64,000 nucleotides of DNA from Pseudocolwellia sp049933045. Lineage in GTDB: Bacteria; Pseudomonadota; Gammaproteobacteria; Enterobacterales; Alteromonadaceae. Positions 36,441-46,277 of this stretch are shown in pieces (position 1 is the stretch's first letter; the number at the start of each line of letters is the position of its first letter). The notes below the pieces were generated by a model. The model did not search any database. It had not been told where the DNA came from and saw nothing but the letters and a program-made list of their open reading frames with translations. Made by a program: the position numbers and the translations under genes. The DNA lies in contig NZ_CP187926.1 in the NCBI RefSeq assembly GCF_049933045.1, positions 992,001 to 1,056,000 on the forward strand. The letters run 5' to 3'.

Positions 36441-37145
36441 TTAGTTAATTTCTTGTGGTAGCCAAAAGTCTTCAGGAACTGTCATTGATAAATGTTTTTC
36501 CTGTAGTGCAATAAAATAGTCTCGAGAAACTTCCGTACAGCCCATATCTTCTAAAAATGGATTTAACATCTGACAATCTATCATGCCGATGTTAACGCTT
36601 TCTAAGTGTTGTGTTAAGGCTACAAGTGCAATTTTAGAGGCATTACTTACTTTATAGAACATAGACTCGCCTGAGAAATATCCGTTCACTGCTACGCCAT
36701 ACAGGCCGCCAACTAATTCATCATTTTGCCATACCTCAATACTGTGAGCATGACCTTGTTGATGTAATTGTTTATAAGCATTACTCATGTCGGACACAAT
36801 CCAAGTCCCTTCTTTTCTAAAAGGTGCATCAGCACAAAGGTTGATAACTTGATTAAAAGCTTTATTGATTGAAACGGTGAAGTTCTTTTGCTTTAGCACT
36901 TTTCTTAAGGTTCGGTTTATTTTAATCGAGGACGTGGTAATGATAGCTCTAGGATCAGGACTCCACCACATAATCGGCTCGCCATTTGAATACCAAGGAA
37001 AAGCACCATGAGCATATGCGCTACATAAACGTTCAACACTTAAGTCGCCACCCATGGCAAGTAAACCATTAGGTTCGGTTAAGGCATTTTCTAGAGGAGG
37101 GAATACCAAACTCTCGTTGCTAAGTAATTCAAGAGTTTGGTTCAT
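36441..37145 (-). CDS. aat: Leucyl/phenylalanyl-tRNA-protein transferase
   Basis: Adds leucine or phenylalanine to proteins that start with Lys or Arg, making N-degrons for ClpS-ClpAP. 234 residues. The block FPWYSNGEPIMWWSPDPRA is diagnostic, and the later SGESMF and IDCQ segments belong to the acyltransferase fold. It precedes bpt on the same strand and follows trxB by 41 bp, as one probable trxB-aat-bpt-infA unit. Confidence 0.96.
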   Translation of the reverse strand: MNQTLELLSNESLVFPPLENALTEPNGLLAMGGDLSVERLCSAYAHGAFPWYSNGEPIMWWSPDPRAIITTSSIKINRTLRKVLKQKNFTVSINKAFNQVINLCADAPFRKEGTWIVSDMSNAYKQLHQQGHAHSIEVWQNDELVGGLYGVAVNGYFSGESMFYKVSNASKIALVALTQHLESVNIGMIDCQMLNPFLEDMGCTEVSRDYFIALQEKHLSMTVPEDFWLPQEIN

Positions 37146-37185
37146 ATCAATAGACTTATCGTTATTAATAGAGTGATATTAAGGA

Positions 37186-38142
37186 TTAAGAGTTTTTAGC
37201 ATCTAAATAACGTTCAGCATCTAATGCAGCCATACAGCCAGCACCAGCAGAAGTGATTGCTTGACGGTAAATATGGTCAGCTACGTCACCAGCAGCAAAT
37301 ACACCTTCAACACTTGTTTGTGTTGCATTGCCTGATGTACCACTTTGAATCGTTAAGTAACCATCTTTCATATCTAATTGATCTTTAAATATATCAGTAT
37401 TTGGTTTGTGACCAATGGCGATGAACGTGCCCATTACTTCTAAATCTTCAGTTTTATCAGATTTAGTGTCTTTTAATCGAATACCTGTAACACCCATGTC
37501 GTCACCTAATACTTCGTCTAGGGTACGGTCTAAATGTAGAACTATTTTACCTTCTTCAACCTTTTTGTATAAACGGTCAGCAAGGATTTTCTCAGAACTA
37601 AATGTGTCACGTCTGTGAACTAAATGTACTTCTGAAGCTATGTTAGCTAAGTATAATGCTTCTTCAACAGCCGTATTACCACCACCAACAACAGCAACTT
37701 TTTGGTTACGGTAAAAGAAACCATCACAAGTAGCACATGCTGAAACACCTTTACCCATAAAAGCTTCTTCAGAAGGTAAACCTAAGTATTGAGCTGATGC
37801 GCCAGTACAAATTATAAGTGCATCACATGTATATGAACCTACATCACCTTTTAATTTAAAAGGACGTACGCTGAAATCTACTTCACTTATGTGATCAAAT
37901 ATAATTTCAGTATCAAATTTTTCAGCATGCTTTTGCATACGATCCATAAGTGCTGGACCTGTTAAGTCGTCAGCATCACCTGGCCAGTTTTCAACTTCAG
38001 TTGTTGTTGTTAATTGTCCACCTTGCTGCATACCAGTGATCATTACAGGATTTAAGTTTGCTCGTGCCGCATATACTGCAGCAGTGTAGCCAGCAGGTCC
38101 TGATCCTAGGATAAGTAATGGACAATGTCTGGTTTCGCTCAT
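37186..38142 (-). CDS. trxB: Thioredoxin reductase TrxB
   Basis: FAD flavoprotein that reduces thioredoxin with NADPH in the cytoplasm. 318 residues from ATG 38142, which has GGAG six bases upstream; a TTG at 38154 is in frame but less likely. FAD loop GSGPAGYTAAVYAARA, redox pair CATC (ACATCDGFF), NADP loop GGGNTAVEEALYL and the C-terminal GVFAAGDV are intact. First gene of the run towards aat and bpt. Confidence 0.97.
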   Translation of the reverse strand: MSETRHCPLLILGSGPAGYTAAVYAARANLNPVMITGMQQGGQLTTTTEVENWPGDADDLTGPALMDRMQKHAEKFDTEIIFDHISEVDFSVRPFKLKGDVGSYTCDALIICTGASAQYLGLPSEEAFMGKGVSACATCDGFFYRNQKVAVVGGGNTAVEEALYLANIASEVHLVHRRDTFSSEKILADRLYKKVEEGKIVLHLDRTLDEVLGDDMGVTGIRLKDTKSDKTEDLEVMGTFIAIGHKPNTDIFKDQLDMKDGYLTIQSGTSGNATQTSVEGVFAAGDVADHIYRQAITSAGAGCMAALDAERYLDAKNS

Positions 38143-38448
38143 GGTGTACTCCAAAAAATTGATAAAGGTAAAGAGAAAAATAAATATAAGATATTAATTG
38201 GGAGTTTAAGCAAAGATCACAAGAGGGTAAATTACTTTTTTGATAAATAAATCTTATAAGTGCAAGCTTATGTGTACAGCGATGGCATAGAATATCAAAC
38301 GTATTATTAAATCAATCTACTTTATTCGTAGAATAAACGATCAAAAAAAAGGTGCTTATTTTAATAACTAGTTGTTTTAATTATTAAATAAATAACGATG
38401 TGATTGACCTTTATTATTGTGTAATTTCTTATATGCCATCAAAAATGG

Positions 38449-39288
38449 CTATTTAACGCCGAGTTCTTTTAATCTTTCTAAAAGGTAACTTTTTTGAGTA
38501 TGTCGTTCAGATAGAACAACTTCACCACGAGGATGAAGAAATAATGGCAATGATATTCTGGATTTCTCACTCGCCTTTCCTGAAGGGTTAATTACACGAT
38601 GGCTGGTTGAAGGAAAATAACCACCAGACGCCTCTTGTAACATATCACCAATATTAATAATTAAACTACCAAAATCAGATGGCACGTCTACCCATGAACC
38701 ATCTTGTTGTTGTACTTGCAGTCCAGGCTCATTAGCAGCAGGTAATATAGTTAATAAGTTAATGTCTTCATGAGCTGCAGCTCTAACAGCTCCAGGCTCT
38801 TCATCACCGATAAGAGGAGGGTAATGTAAAATTCGTAATAAGGTATTCGGTGTATCTTTAATCATATTAGAAAGTTTTTCTGAATACTTTGAAGATACGG
38901 TTTCTGGGCTATATTTTTCTACCCAGTCAAGTAATTCAGCGGCAAGATCAGAAGCATTTTTATAATAAGTTAGTATTTCTTCTTTTAATTGCTCTGGTAT
39001 TCTTCCCCAAGGATAAACGTGAAAATATTCCTTTATGTCTCTTTTAGCATGACCTTTAGCTGTTTCTGAAATTTCAGATGAAAAGTAACCGTCTTGTTTC
39101 TTCGGATCAAAACTTAATTCATGCTTTTCTTCAGTGCTAAAGTATTCATACCAATTTTTATAAATCGATTCAACAAGCTCTTGCTGAATAGGGTGGTTTA
39201 TTAATACACCGAAGCCAGTTTCTCTTAAGCTTTGAACAAATAATTTTCCAGCATCTTTATCTTGATAATCGACAACCTGAATTTGCAT
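38449..39288 (-). CDS. Isopenicillin N synthase-family 2OG-Fe(II) oxygenase
   Basis: 279-residue jelly-roll oxygenase. The iron triad is visible as HED (AAHEDINLLT) and the distal histidine in STSHRVINP, and the 2-oxoglutarate-binding arginine sits in SRISLPLF. An N-terminal DIOX_N-type segment begins the protein. It stands alone between trxB and ald. The family covers hydroxylases and ring-forming enzymes of many kinds, so the substrate is unknown; nothing near it suggests antibiotic synthesis. Confidence 0.88.
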   Translation of the reverse strand: MQIQVVDYQDKDAGKLFVQSLRETGFGVLINHPIQQELVESIYKNWYEYFSTEEKHELSFDPKKQDGYFSSEISETAKGHAKRDIKEYFHVYPWGRIPEQLKEEILTYYKNASDLAAELLDWVEKYSPETVSSKYSEKLSNMIKDTPNTLLRILHYPPLIGDEEPGAVRAAAHEDINLLTILPAANEPGLQVQQQDGSWVDVPSDFGSLIINIGDMLQEASGGYFPSTSHRVINPSGKASEKSRISLPLFLHPRGEVVLSERHTQKSYLLERLKELGVK

Positions 39289-39370
39289 GATTGGTTTCCT
39301 CTATATAATTTTTCATGTTTATTGGAATATAGCATAACCTAACCAAATGGTCAGTATTAAGGTTTATGTA

Positions 39371-39403
39371 AAAAAAAACCTCTGTTAAATATAACAGAGG
39401 TTC
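39371..39403 (-). terminator. Rho-independent terminator after ald
   Basis: AACCTCTGTTA and TAACAGAGGTT form an 11-bp stem. On the minus strand a run of nine T follows, correctly placed about 60 bp beyond the ald stop. Confidence 0.85.
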
Positions 39404-39460
39404 TTAAATACTATTTAAATAGCACCAACTAGTCGTGCTATTTAATTTGACTTCATTTTA

Positions 39461-40582
39461 CTATAACGATGCAACTGCTTGTTCAGGAGCTACGTAGTCA
39501 TAACCTAATACATCAGCAACTGGCTTGTAAGTGATTTTTCCACCTAAAACATTTAAGCCATTCATAAGATGAACATCATCAAGCATTGCTTGTTTAGCAC
39601 CTTTGTTCGCTAAAGTAACAGCGAAAGGCATAGTTGCATTAGTTAACGCCATTGTTGAAGTACGTGCTACGCCACCAGGCATGTTAGCTACACAGTAATG
39701 TACTACATCGTCAACAACATATGTTGGATCTTGATGAGTTGTTGCTTTAGACGTTTCAAAACAACCGCCTTGGTCAATCGCAACATCTACAACTACAGCG
39801 CCTTTCTTCATCATTTTGATGTGTTCAGCACTTACTAGTTTAGGAGCAGCAGCACCAGGGATTAATACAGCGCCAATCACTAAGTCAGCTTCTACAATTA
39901 ATTGATCCATAGCGTCAGCAGTTGAATAAACTGTTTTTAAACGACCATCGAATTCAACATCAAGTTGACGTAAACGAGGAAGTGAACGGTCAAGAATTGT
40001 AACGTCAGCACCCATACCAACAGCCATACGAGCTGCTTGAGTACCAACAACACCACCACCAACGATTAATACTTTTGCAGGAGCAACACCAGGTACACCA
40101 CCTAATAATGCACCTAAACCGCCTTGTGCTTTTTCAAGAGCGTGAGCGCCAGCTTGAATAGACATACGTCCAGCAACTTCAGACATAGGAGCTAATAATG
40201 GTAAACCACCAGAAGCAGCAGTCACTGTTTCGTAAGCAATACAAGTTGCGCCAGAAGCAACTAATAATTCAGTTTGCTTAGGATCTGGTGCTAAATGTAA
40301 GTAAGTAAATAATACTTGGCCAGGGCGAAGCATTTTACATTCATTTGGTTGAGGCTCTTTTACTTTAATTATCATATCAGCAGTTGCAAAAATCTCTTCA
40401 GCTGTATCGATGATTTTTGCGCCAGCAGCTATGTACTGTTCGTTTTCAAAGCCAATTGATGCGCCGCCATTGTTTTCTACAATAACGTCGTGGCCGTTAA
40501 CAGTTAACTCTTTAACACCAGCAGGTGTTAGGCCAATACGGTATTCGTGGTTTTTTATTTCTTTTGGTACACCGATGATCAT
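39461..40582 (-). CDS. ald: Alanine dehydrogenase
   Basis: Converts L-alanine to pyruvate and ammonia with NAD+, reversibly. 373 residues, the usual length. The N-terminal MIIGVPKEIKNHEYRIGLTP and the nucleotide loop VGGGVVGTQAARMAVGMGADV are typical. It is divergent from lrp with about 150 bp between starts, so Lrp probably controls it, as AldR-type Lrp regulators do elsewhere. A terminator lies downstream. Confidence 0.96.
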   Translation of the reverse strand: MIIGVPKEIKNHEYRIGLTPAGVKELTVNGHDVIVENNGGASIGFENEQYIAAGAKIIDTAEEIFATADMIIKVKEPQPNECKMLRPGQVLFTYLHLAPDPKQTELLVASGATCIAYETVTAASGGLPLLAPMSEVAGRMSIQAGAHALEKAQGGLGALLGGVPGVAPAKVLIVGGGVVGTQAARMAVGMGADVTILDRSLPRLRQLDVEFDGRLKTVYSTADAMDQLIVEADLVIGAVLIPGAAAPKLVSAEHIKMMKKGAVVVDVAIDQGGCFETSKATTHQDPTYVVDDVVHYCVANMPGGVARTSTMALTNATMPFAVTLANKGAKQAMLDDVHLMNGLNVLGGKITYKPVADVLGYDYVAPEQAVASL

Positions 40583-40730
40583 AATTGTTTTCTCTGTTTT
40601 TTGTGAGTGTTTTATTTAAAGCTAGTATAGTTGTGTTTTACTGGATTAACCTGTCGTTATTTTATTTATATTGGAGTATTATCCTGTTTAGGTTTTATTC
40701 TTTAGATAAATATATTGTAAGGGTGTCTAG
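40583..40730. promoter_or_regulatory. Divergent ald/lrp control region
   Basis: 148 bp between two divergent starts, AT-rich, holding both promoters. Lrp-family proteins bind degenerate AT-rich sites; I cannot name a specific operator here. AAGGG seven bases before the GTG fixes the lrp start at 40731. Confidence 0.5.
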
Positions 40731-41198
40731 GTGAGAAAGTTAGATCGTATTGATAAAAATATACTTTATGAATTACAAAAAAATGGTCGATTATCTAATA
40801 TCGATTTATCTAAGCAAGTAGGGCTAAGTCCAACACCCTGTTTAGAAAGAGTAAAGCGTTTAGAAACTGATAAGTTTATTCTAGGATATAGCGCCAAACT
40901 TAATGCTGATTACTTAGATGCAGCCTTATTAGTGTTTGTTGAAATTACATTAACTAAAACCAGCCCTGACGTGTTTGATGACTTTTCAAAAGCGGTTCAA
41001 ACATTAGACGTAATACAAGAATGCCATTTGGTTTCAGGTAACTTCGATTTTTTACTTAAAACACGCGTAAAAGATATGTCAGCGTATCGAGAGTTACTTG
41101 GAGAAACTTTACTTAGGTTACCTTCTGTAAGCGAAAGTCGTAGTTATGTTGTTATGGAAGAAGTAAAAGCTAACAATGTGTTACCAATTAAACGCTAA
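40731..41198 (+). CDS. lrp: Leucine-responsive regulatory protein Lrp
   Basis: 155-residue global regulator with an N-terminal helix-turn-helix (SKQVGLSPTPCLERVKRLE) and a C-terminal RAM/AsnC effector domain. It closely follows E. coli Lrp, for example LLVFVEITL, IQECHLVSG and MSAYRELLGETLLRLP, and lies just before ftsK as in E. coli. It uses a GTG start with a good ribosome site. The divergent ald gene is an additional local neighbour not found in E. coli. Confidence 0.95.
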   Translation: MRKLDRIDKNILYELQKNGRLSNIDLSKQVGLSPTPCLERVKRLETDKFILGYSAKLNADYLDAALLVFVEITLTKTSPDVFDDFSKAVQTLDVIQECHLVSGNFDFLLKTRVKDMSAYRELLGETLLRLPSVSESRSYVVMEEVKANNVLPIKR

Positions 41199-41259
41199 AA
41201 AAATGTTAATATGGCCAATATTTTGTTATTTTATAAGGTATTAAATTCTTCTTTTTTTC

Positions 41260-43836
41260 ATGGTAGATATATTGTCTCAGGAATCTTCTAAATTAAACGG
41301 CGTTCAACGCCTACTTGAAGCTGGCTTATTGGTTTCATGTGTTTTCGCTATGTACATGATGCTCATCTTATTCACTTTTGATTCGGCAGATCCTGGGTGG
41401 GCACAAACGGGTTATCAAACCGAAATTCGTAATATGGGTGGCGCTGTAGGTGCATACTTATCTGATCTACTTCTCAATCTGTTTGGCCTAGTGGCTTATA
41501 CTCTACCTTTTGTTATTGCTTTAACGGGTTGGTTAATTTTCCAAAAATATCACAAATTAATGCAGCTTGATTACTTAACGTTAGGTTTAAAGTTTATTGG
41601 CTTTATTTTGTTGTACGTTGGTATAACATCTATAGCGAGTATGAACTTTGACGATATTTTCTATTTTTCTGCAGGTGGAATTATAGGAGATATATTAAGT
41701 AATACATTATTGCCTTACTTTTCATTTGTGGGCAGTACCTTAATTTTCCTTTTACTTTGCGGCACAGGCTTTGTGTTATTAACAGGTTTTTCATTACTCG
41801 CTTTTATCGACACTGTTGGTTTATATACCATACGAGGTATGCAGTATTTAGCTAATCTTCCTAGCTTATTAAAAGAACACTTTGGCACTTCAGGTACTGA
41901 AGAAACAGACAAAGTTGATACAACAGAACCTGAAAAAGTAGCTATAGAAGATAAAACACCTTCGGCACCTTCTAAATTCAAACAGAAAATATCGAGTGTA
42001 GCCGCGAAAATCACCGCGAAGAAAGAGCCATCAGACATCGAGAAAAATAAAGACGATGTTGAACATGCCTTCTCATCTCTTTCGGCTAAAAATAGCGATG
42101 AAATGATCAGCCCAAGTAACAATGACATTCCATATCAGTTAGACGATGAGCTTGAACCTTTTGTTGATATTAACGACATCATGGGTGAGCCATTAGCAAT
42201 TAATGTTCAAGAGCATGTAAATGCTGATGAAATTACAGCTGCTTTTGAAGATGTAGAAAAGATAGTAATGCCCGTTTCCACTAAGCCAGCAGCTCAATCG
42301 CCATCTACAGAAATAAAAGACAAGTACAAAGGAATGCCTGGACTTGACTTATTAGATCGCCCAGACCGTGCCAAACACCCCATTGATCAAGAACAACTCG
42401 ATCGAGTTTCTCGCTTAGTCGAAGAGAAATTACTTGAGTTTGGGATTATAGCCGAAGTGGTTGGTATTTTCCCTGGACCGGTAATTACCCGGTTTGAATT
42501 GAATTTAGCCCCAGGCGTTAAAGCCAGTAAAATCACCAACTTATCGAAAGATTTAGCTCGGTCGCTATCAGCAAAAAGTGTTCGTGTTGTTGAAGTTATC
42601 GAAGGTAAGTCTGTGATCGGTATCGAATTACCGAACAAACACCGTGAAACCGTATTCTTTGCCGACGTTATTTCTTGTGATAAATTCTCTGAGTCAAGAT
42701 CAAATTTGGCGATGGCCATTGGTAGTGATATATCAGGAGAGCCTGTTATTGCTGACCTAGCTAAAATGCCACATCTACTCGTTGCGGGTACCACAGGCTC
42801 AGGTAAATCTGTTGCAGTTAATACCATGATTGTCAGTATTTTATATAAATCTTCGCCTGAAGATGTACGTATGATCATGATAGATCCCAAGCAAGTAGAA
42901 TTATCAGTTTACGACGGTATACCTCATTTATTATCTGAGGTAGTTACTGACATGAAAGAAGCAGCAAATGCGTTGCGTTGGTGTGTAGGAGAAATGGAGC
43001 GACGTTATCAGTTAATGTCAAAGCTTGGTGTCAGAAATCTTAAAGGTTATAACGACAAAGTTGCTAAGGCGATAGAGGCCGGTGAACCGTTAATTGATCC
43101 TTTATGGGAACCCAAGGATGCCTTTAGCCAAACACCACCCTTATTAACAAAACTGCCGTCAATTGTGATTATTGTTGATGAGTTTGCTGACATGATGATG
43201 ATTGTAGGTAAAAAAGTTGAAGAACTTATTGCCCGTATTGCACAAAAGGCACGTGCTGCAGGTATTCATTTAATTCTAGCGACGCAACGTCCATCTGCTG
43301 ATGTTATTACGGGGTTAATTAAAGCCAATATTCCGACGCGTATGGCGTTAAGAGTTCAATCTAGAATAGAATCGCGCATCATTTTAGATCAACAAGGCGC
43401 AGATCAACTCTTGGGCATGGGTGATATGTTTTATTTACCGCCAGGTGAAGCTGTACCCATTCGAGTACATGGCGCTTTTGTTGATGACCATGAAGTACAT
43501 GCAGTGGTTAGTGATTGGAAATCAAGAGCAGAGCCTAATTATATTGAAGATATTCTGTCAGGCGGTAGCGATCAAGAAATTTTATTACCCGGTGAAGTTT
43601 CAGAAGGCTCTGAAGATGAAGAGCTAGATACTTTATTTGATGAAGCCGTTAACTTTGTTACTGCATCACGCCGAGTATCTATTTCAAGCGTACAACGTAA
43701 ATTTAGAATCGGGTATAACCGAGCGGCACGTATTGTTGAACAAATGGAAATGCAGGGCATAGTAACCACACCAGGTAATAACGGCGCTCGAGAAGTATTA
43801 GCTCCGCCTCCTATTAAGGATTTTAACGATGAATAA
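41260..43836 (+). CDS. ftsK: DNA translocase FtsK
   Basis: Septal DNA pump that clears the chromosome terminus and activates XerCD at dif. 858 residues. Four or five membrane helices fill the first 190 residues. A charged, shorter linker than the E. coli one (about 200-350) follows. The motor has Walker A AGTTGSGKS near 510 and Walker B IVIIVDEFADMMM. The C-terminal gamma winged helix (SSVQRKFRIGYNRAARI) reads KOPS sequences. The stop overlaps lolA. Confidence 0.97.
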   Translation: MVDILSQESSKLNGVQRLLEAGLLVSCVFAMYMMLILFTFDSADPGWAQTGYQTEIRNMGGAVGAYLSDLLLNLFGLVAYTLPFVIALTGWLIFQKYHKLMQLDYLTLGLKFIGFILLYVGITSIASMNFDDIFYFSAGGIIGDILSNTLLPYFSFVGSTLIFLLLCGTGFVLLTGFSLLAFIDTVGLYTIRGMQYLANLPSLLKEHFGTSGTEETDKVDTTEPEKVAIEDKTPSAPSKFKQKISSVAAKITAKKEPSDIEKNKDDVEHAFSSLSAKNSDEMISPSNNDIPYQLDDELEPFVDINDIMGEPLAINVQEHVNADEITAAFEDVEKIVMPVSTKPAAQSPSTEIKDKYKGMPGLDLLDRPDRAKHPIDQEQLDRVSRLVEEKLLEFGIIAEVVGIFPGPVITRFELNLAPGVKASKITNLSKDLARSLSAKSVRVVEVIEGKSVIGIELPNKHRETVFFADVISCDKFSESRSNLAMAIGSDISGEPVIADLAKMPHLLVAGTTGSGKSVAVNTMIVSILYKSSPEDVRMIMIDPKQVELSVYDGIPHLLSEVVTDMKEAANALRWCVGEMERRYQLMSKLGVRNLKGYNDKVAKAIEAGEPLIDPLWEPKDAFSQTPPLLTKLPSIVIIVDEFADMMMIVGKKVEELIARIAQKARAAGIHLILATQRPSADVITGLIKANIPTRMALRVQSRIESRIILDQQGADQLLGMGDMFYLPPGEAVPIRVHGAFVDDHEVHAVVSDWKSRAEPNYIEDILSGGSDQEILLPGEVSEGSEDEELDTLFDEAVNFVTASRRVSISSVQRKFRIGYNRAARIVEQMEMQGIVTTPGNNGAREVLAPPPIKDFNDE

Positions 43837-44530
43837 AAAGAATTTTACAATAGCTGCGCTAGTTTTATCTATTAGTCAGTTTATTACATTACCGAGTAGT
43901 GCTGCTGATTTGAGTCTTCCACCTGTTGCTAAAGAAGCTGTAGTTCAACAAGTTAATACACTTGCTACAACTTCAGTGGAATACAAAAAAGAATTGATGG
44001 AAAAACTGAGTCACATTAATCAATTTAGCGCAGTGTTCGAACAAGAGATTATTGATAATGAGGGTAACATTCTTCAAACAGGTGGCGGCGATTTAGCCGT
44101 TAAACGTCCTAATCTAGTGCATTGGAATACCACATCGCCAGATGAATCTTTGATTGTATCTGATGGTGAATCTATTTTTCTGTTTGACCCATTTATAGAA
44201 CAAGTAACCGCTTATAAACTTGACGGTGCTATCGCGAATACACCTATTTTGCTGATCACGAGTAATGACACCGCATTATGGGAACAATACTCAGTAAGCC
44301 GTTCATCAGCTAACAATTATGTAATACATGCTAATGATGTAAATAGCCGTATTAAAACCTTAGAAATTAACTTTAATGATAAAAGTGAATTATCAGGTTT
44401 TACCTTTCTTGATGTCACAGGGCAGTTAAGTAAAGTATCACTTAACAATATGAACTTATCGACAAATTTAGATCCATCACTATTTACATTTACTATTCCT
44501 GAAGGCGCTCATTTAGATGACCAGCGCTAA
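43829..44530 (+). CDS. lolA: Outer-membrane lipoprotein carrier LolA
   Basis: Periplasmic chaperone carrying lipoproteins from LolCDE to LolB. 233 residues with a signal peptide ending SSA|AD. It has a longer N-terminal segment than E. coli LolA, then the core FSAVFEQEI, KRPNLVHWNT and the open-barrel strands to LFTFTIPEGA. It overlaps ftsK by eight bases and rarA by fourteen, indicating one tightly coupled transcript. Confidence 0.95.
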   Translation: MNKKNFTIAALVLSISQFITLPSSAADLSLPPVAKEAVVQQVNTLATTSVEYKKELMEKLSHINQFSAVFEQEIIDNEGNILQTGGGDLAVKRPNLVHWNTTSPDESLIVSDGESIFLFDPFIEQVTAYKLDGAIANTPILLITSNDTALWEQYSVSRSSANNYVIHANDVNSRIKTLEINFNDKSELSGFTFLDVTGQLSKVSLNNMNLSTNLDPSLFTFTIPEGAHLDDQR

Positions 44531-45878
44531 TGGCACTCTTGATTTAAGTTTTCAAGAAGATCCTCCATTTCTTCCGCTTGCCGCTAAATTACGACCTAAA
44601 ACCTTAGCTGATTATGTTGGTCAAGAACATATACTCGGTATGGGAATGCCATTACGTCTTGCTGTTGAGCAGGGGCGTTGTCATTCTTTAATTTTTTGGG
44701 GCCCACCAGGTACAGGTAAAACCACATTAGCTGAAATTATTGCTAGCCATTCTAATGCGGAAATTGAACGTGTGTCTGCAGTAACCTCTGGTATTAAAGA
44801 AATACGTCAAGCTATTGATAGTGCAAAGCAACGTGCTATTCATCAGAAAAAAAGAACGGTTTTATTTGTTGATGAAGTCCATCGTTTCAATAAAAGTCAG
44901 CAAGATGCTTTCTTACCTCATATTGAAGATGGCACTATTATTTTTATTGGTGCGACAACTGAAAATCCCGCTTTTGAGCTTAACCAAGCGGTATTATCTC
45001 GAGCCAGAGTTTATACCCTTAAAAAGCTTAGCGAAGAAAACTTAGCGGTCGTATTAGCCAAAGCCATTCAGTTTGAAGAAAGCCGTGCAGCGACCCAATT
45101 AAAAATTAAAATAGATGAAGGTGCAAAAAAACAACTTTTTGCAAGCGCTAGTGGAGACGCTCGTCGCTTACTTAATCTTTTTGAAAACAGCTTAGAAGTT
45201 ATTGAAATCCTTAATCAGCAAAAACATATTAATATTGAAACCGTTATTAAAGTCGCTGGCGATAAAATTGCTATGTACGATAAAGGTGGCGATGCTTTTT
45301 ATGACTTAATTAGCGCTTTTCATAAGTCGGTACGTGGTTCAGATCCCGATGCTGCGTTGTATTGGTATGCCCGAATATTAACAGGCGGTGGCGACCCGTT
45401 ATATGTAGCGAGGCGTTTACTTGCCATTGCCAGTGAAGACATTGGTAATGCTGACCCTAGAGCTATGCAACTAGGACTAAATGCATGGGATACTTTTCAT
45501 CGCGTTGGACCAAGCGAAGGTGAGCGGGCAATTGCACAAGCTGCTGTATATATGGCATTAGCACCAAAGAGTAATGCTGTTTATATGGCGTTTAATAATG
45601 CTAAAGAACTTGCTAAACAGACTTCAGATCTTGATGTGCCTTTTCATTTGAAAAATGCCACAAGTTCCATTACCAAAGACTTAGGTCATGGTGCTGAATA
45701 TCGATATGCTCATAACGAACCTAATGCTTTTGCTGCGGGTGAATGTTATTTACCGCCTGAAATTGCTAGTACACAACTTTATGAACCCACAGATCGCGGC
45801 TTAGAAAAACAGCTGAGAGAAAAACTCAATTATTTGAATTCACTCAATAGGAATAGTAATGAGCACAGGTATAAGTAA
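44517..45878 (+). CDS. rarA: Replication-associated recombination protein RarA
   Basis: AAA+ ATPase of the MgsA/RarA/WRNIP1 family acting at stalled replication forks. 453 residues: LAAKLRPKTLADYVGQEHIL at the start, Walker A GPPGTGKTT, Walker B LFVDEVHRFNK, sensor GATTENP, and the C-terminal tetramerisation domain with SEDIGNADP. It overlaps both lolA and crcB. Confidence 0.96.
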   Translation: MTSANGTLDLSFQEDPPFLPLAAKLRPKTLADYVGQEHILGMGMPLRLAVEQGRCHSLIFWGPPGTGKTTLAEIIASHSNAEIERVSAVTSGIKEIRQAIDSAKQRAIHQKKRTVLFVDEVHRFNKSQQDAFLPHIEDGTIIFIGATTENPAFELNQAVLSRARVYTLKKLSEENLAVVLAKAIQFEESRAATQLKIKIDEGAKKQLFASASGDARRLLNLFENSLEVIEILNQQKHINIETVIKVAGDKIAMYDKGGDAFYDLISAFHKSVRGSDPDAALYWYARILTGGGDPLYVARRLLAIASEDIGNADPRAMQLGLNAWDTFHRVGPSEGERAIAQAAVYMALAPKSNAVYMAFNNAKELAKQTSDLDVPFHLKNATSSITKDLGHGAEYRYAHNEPNAFAAGECYLPPEIASTQLYEPTDRGLEKQLREKLNYLNSLNRNSNEHRYK

Positions 45879-46260
45879 TTTATCACTCTACCTTTTTGTC
45901 GCATTAGGTGGCGCATGTGGTGCCAGTTTACGATTTTTTGTTTATCAATTAATTTTGAATTGGGGAGGAAAAGGATTCCCTTTTGCGACGCTGGCGGTTA
46001 ATATTTCGGGTTCTCTTGTAATGGGAGTGTTATACGGACTCATTGAACAAGGTATTATTGAAATTTCCGTCTACCGAACCCTTATTGGTGTTGGGTTTTT
46101 AGGGGCTTTTACTACCTTTTCAACATTTTCATTAGATACCGTGTTGATTTTACAACAGGGTGAATATATCAAAGCGATAATGAATGTTTTTCTTAATGTT
46201 GGCTTATGTATTGTAGCTGCAGCATTAGGTCTATTCCTTGTCTCCATTTTTAACAAATAA
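45859..46260 (+). CDS. crcB: Fluoride ion channel CrcB/FluC
   Basis: 133-residue small membrane protein with four helices that works as a dual-topology dimer to expel fluoride. The motifs GGACGASLRFF and GFLGAFTTFSTFSLDT are characteristic of the pore. The start overlaps rarA by 20 bases. No fluoride riboswitch is expected or seen inside this operon; serS follows by 17 bp. Confidence 0.94.
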   Translation: MSTGISNLSLYLFVALGGACGASLRFFVYQLILNWGGKGFPFATLAVNISGSLVMGVLYGLIEQGIIEISVYRTLIGVGFLGAFTTFSTFSLDTVLILQQGEYIKAIMNVFLNVGLCIVAAALGLFLVSIFNK

Positions 46261-46277
46261 AGAAAACGTGACTTCTC

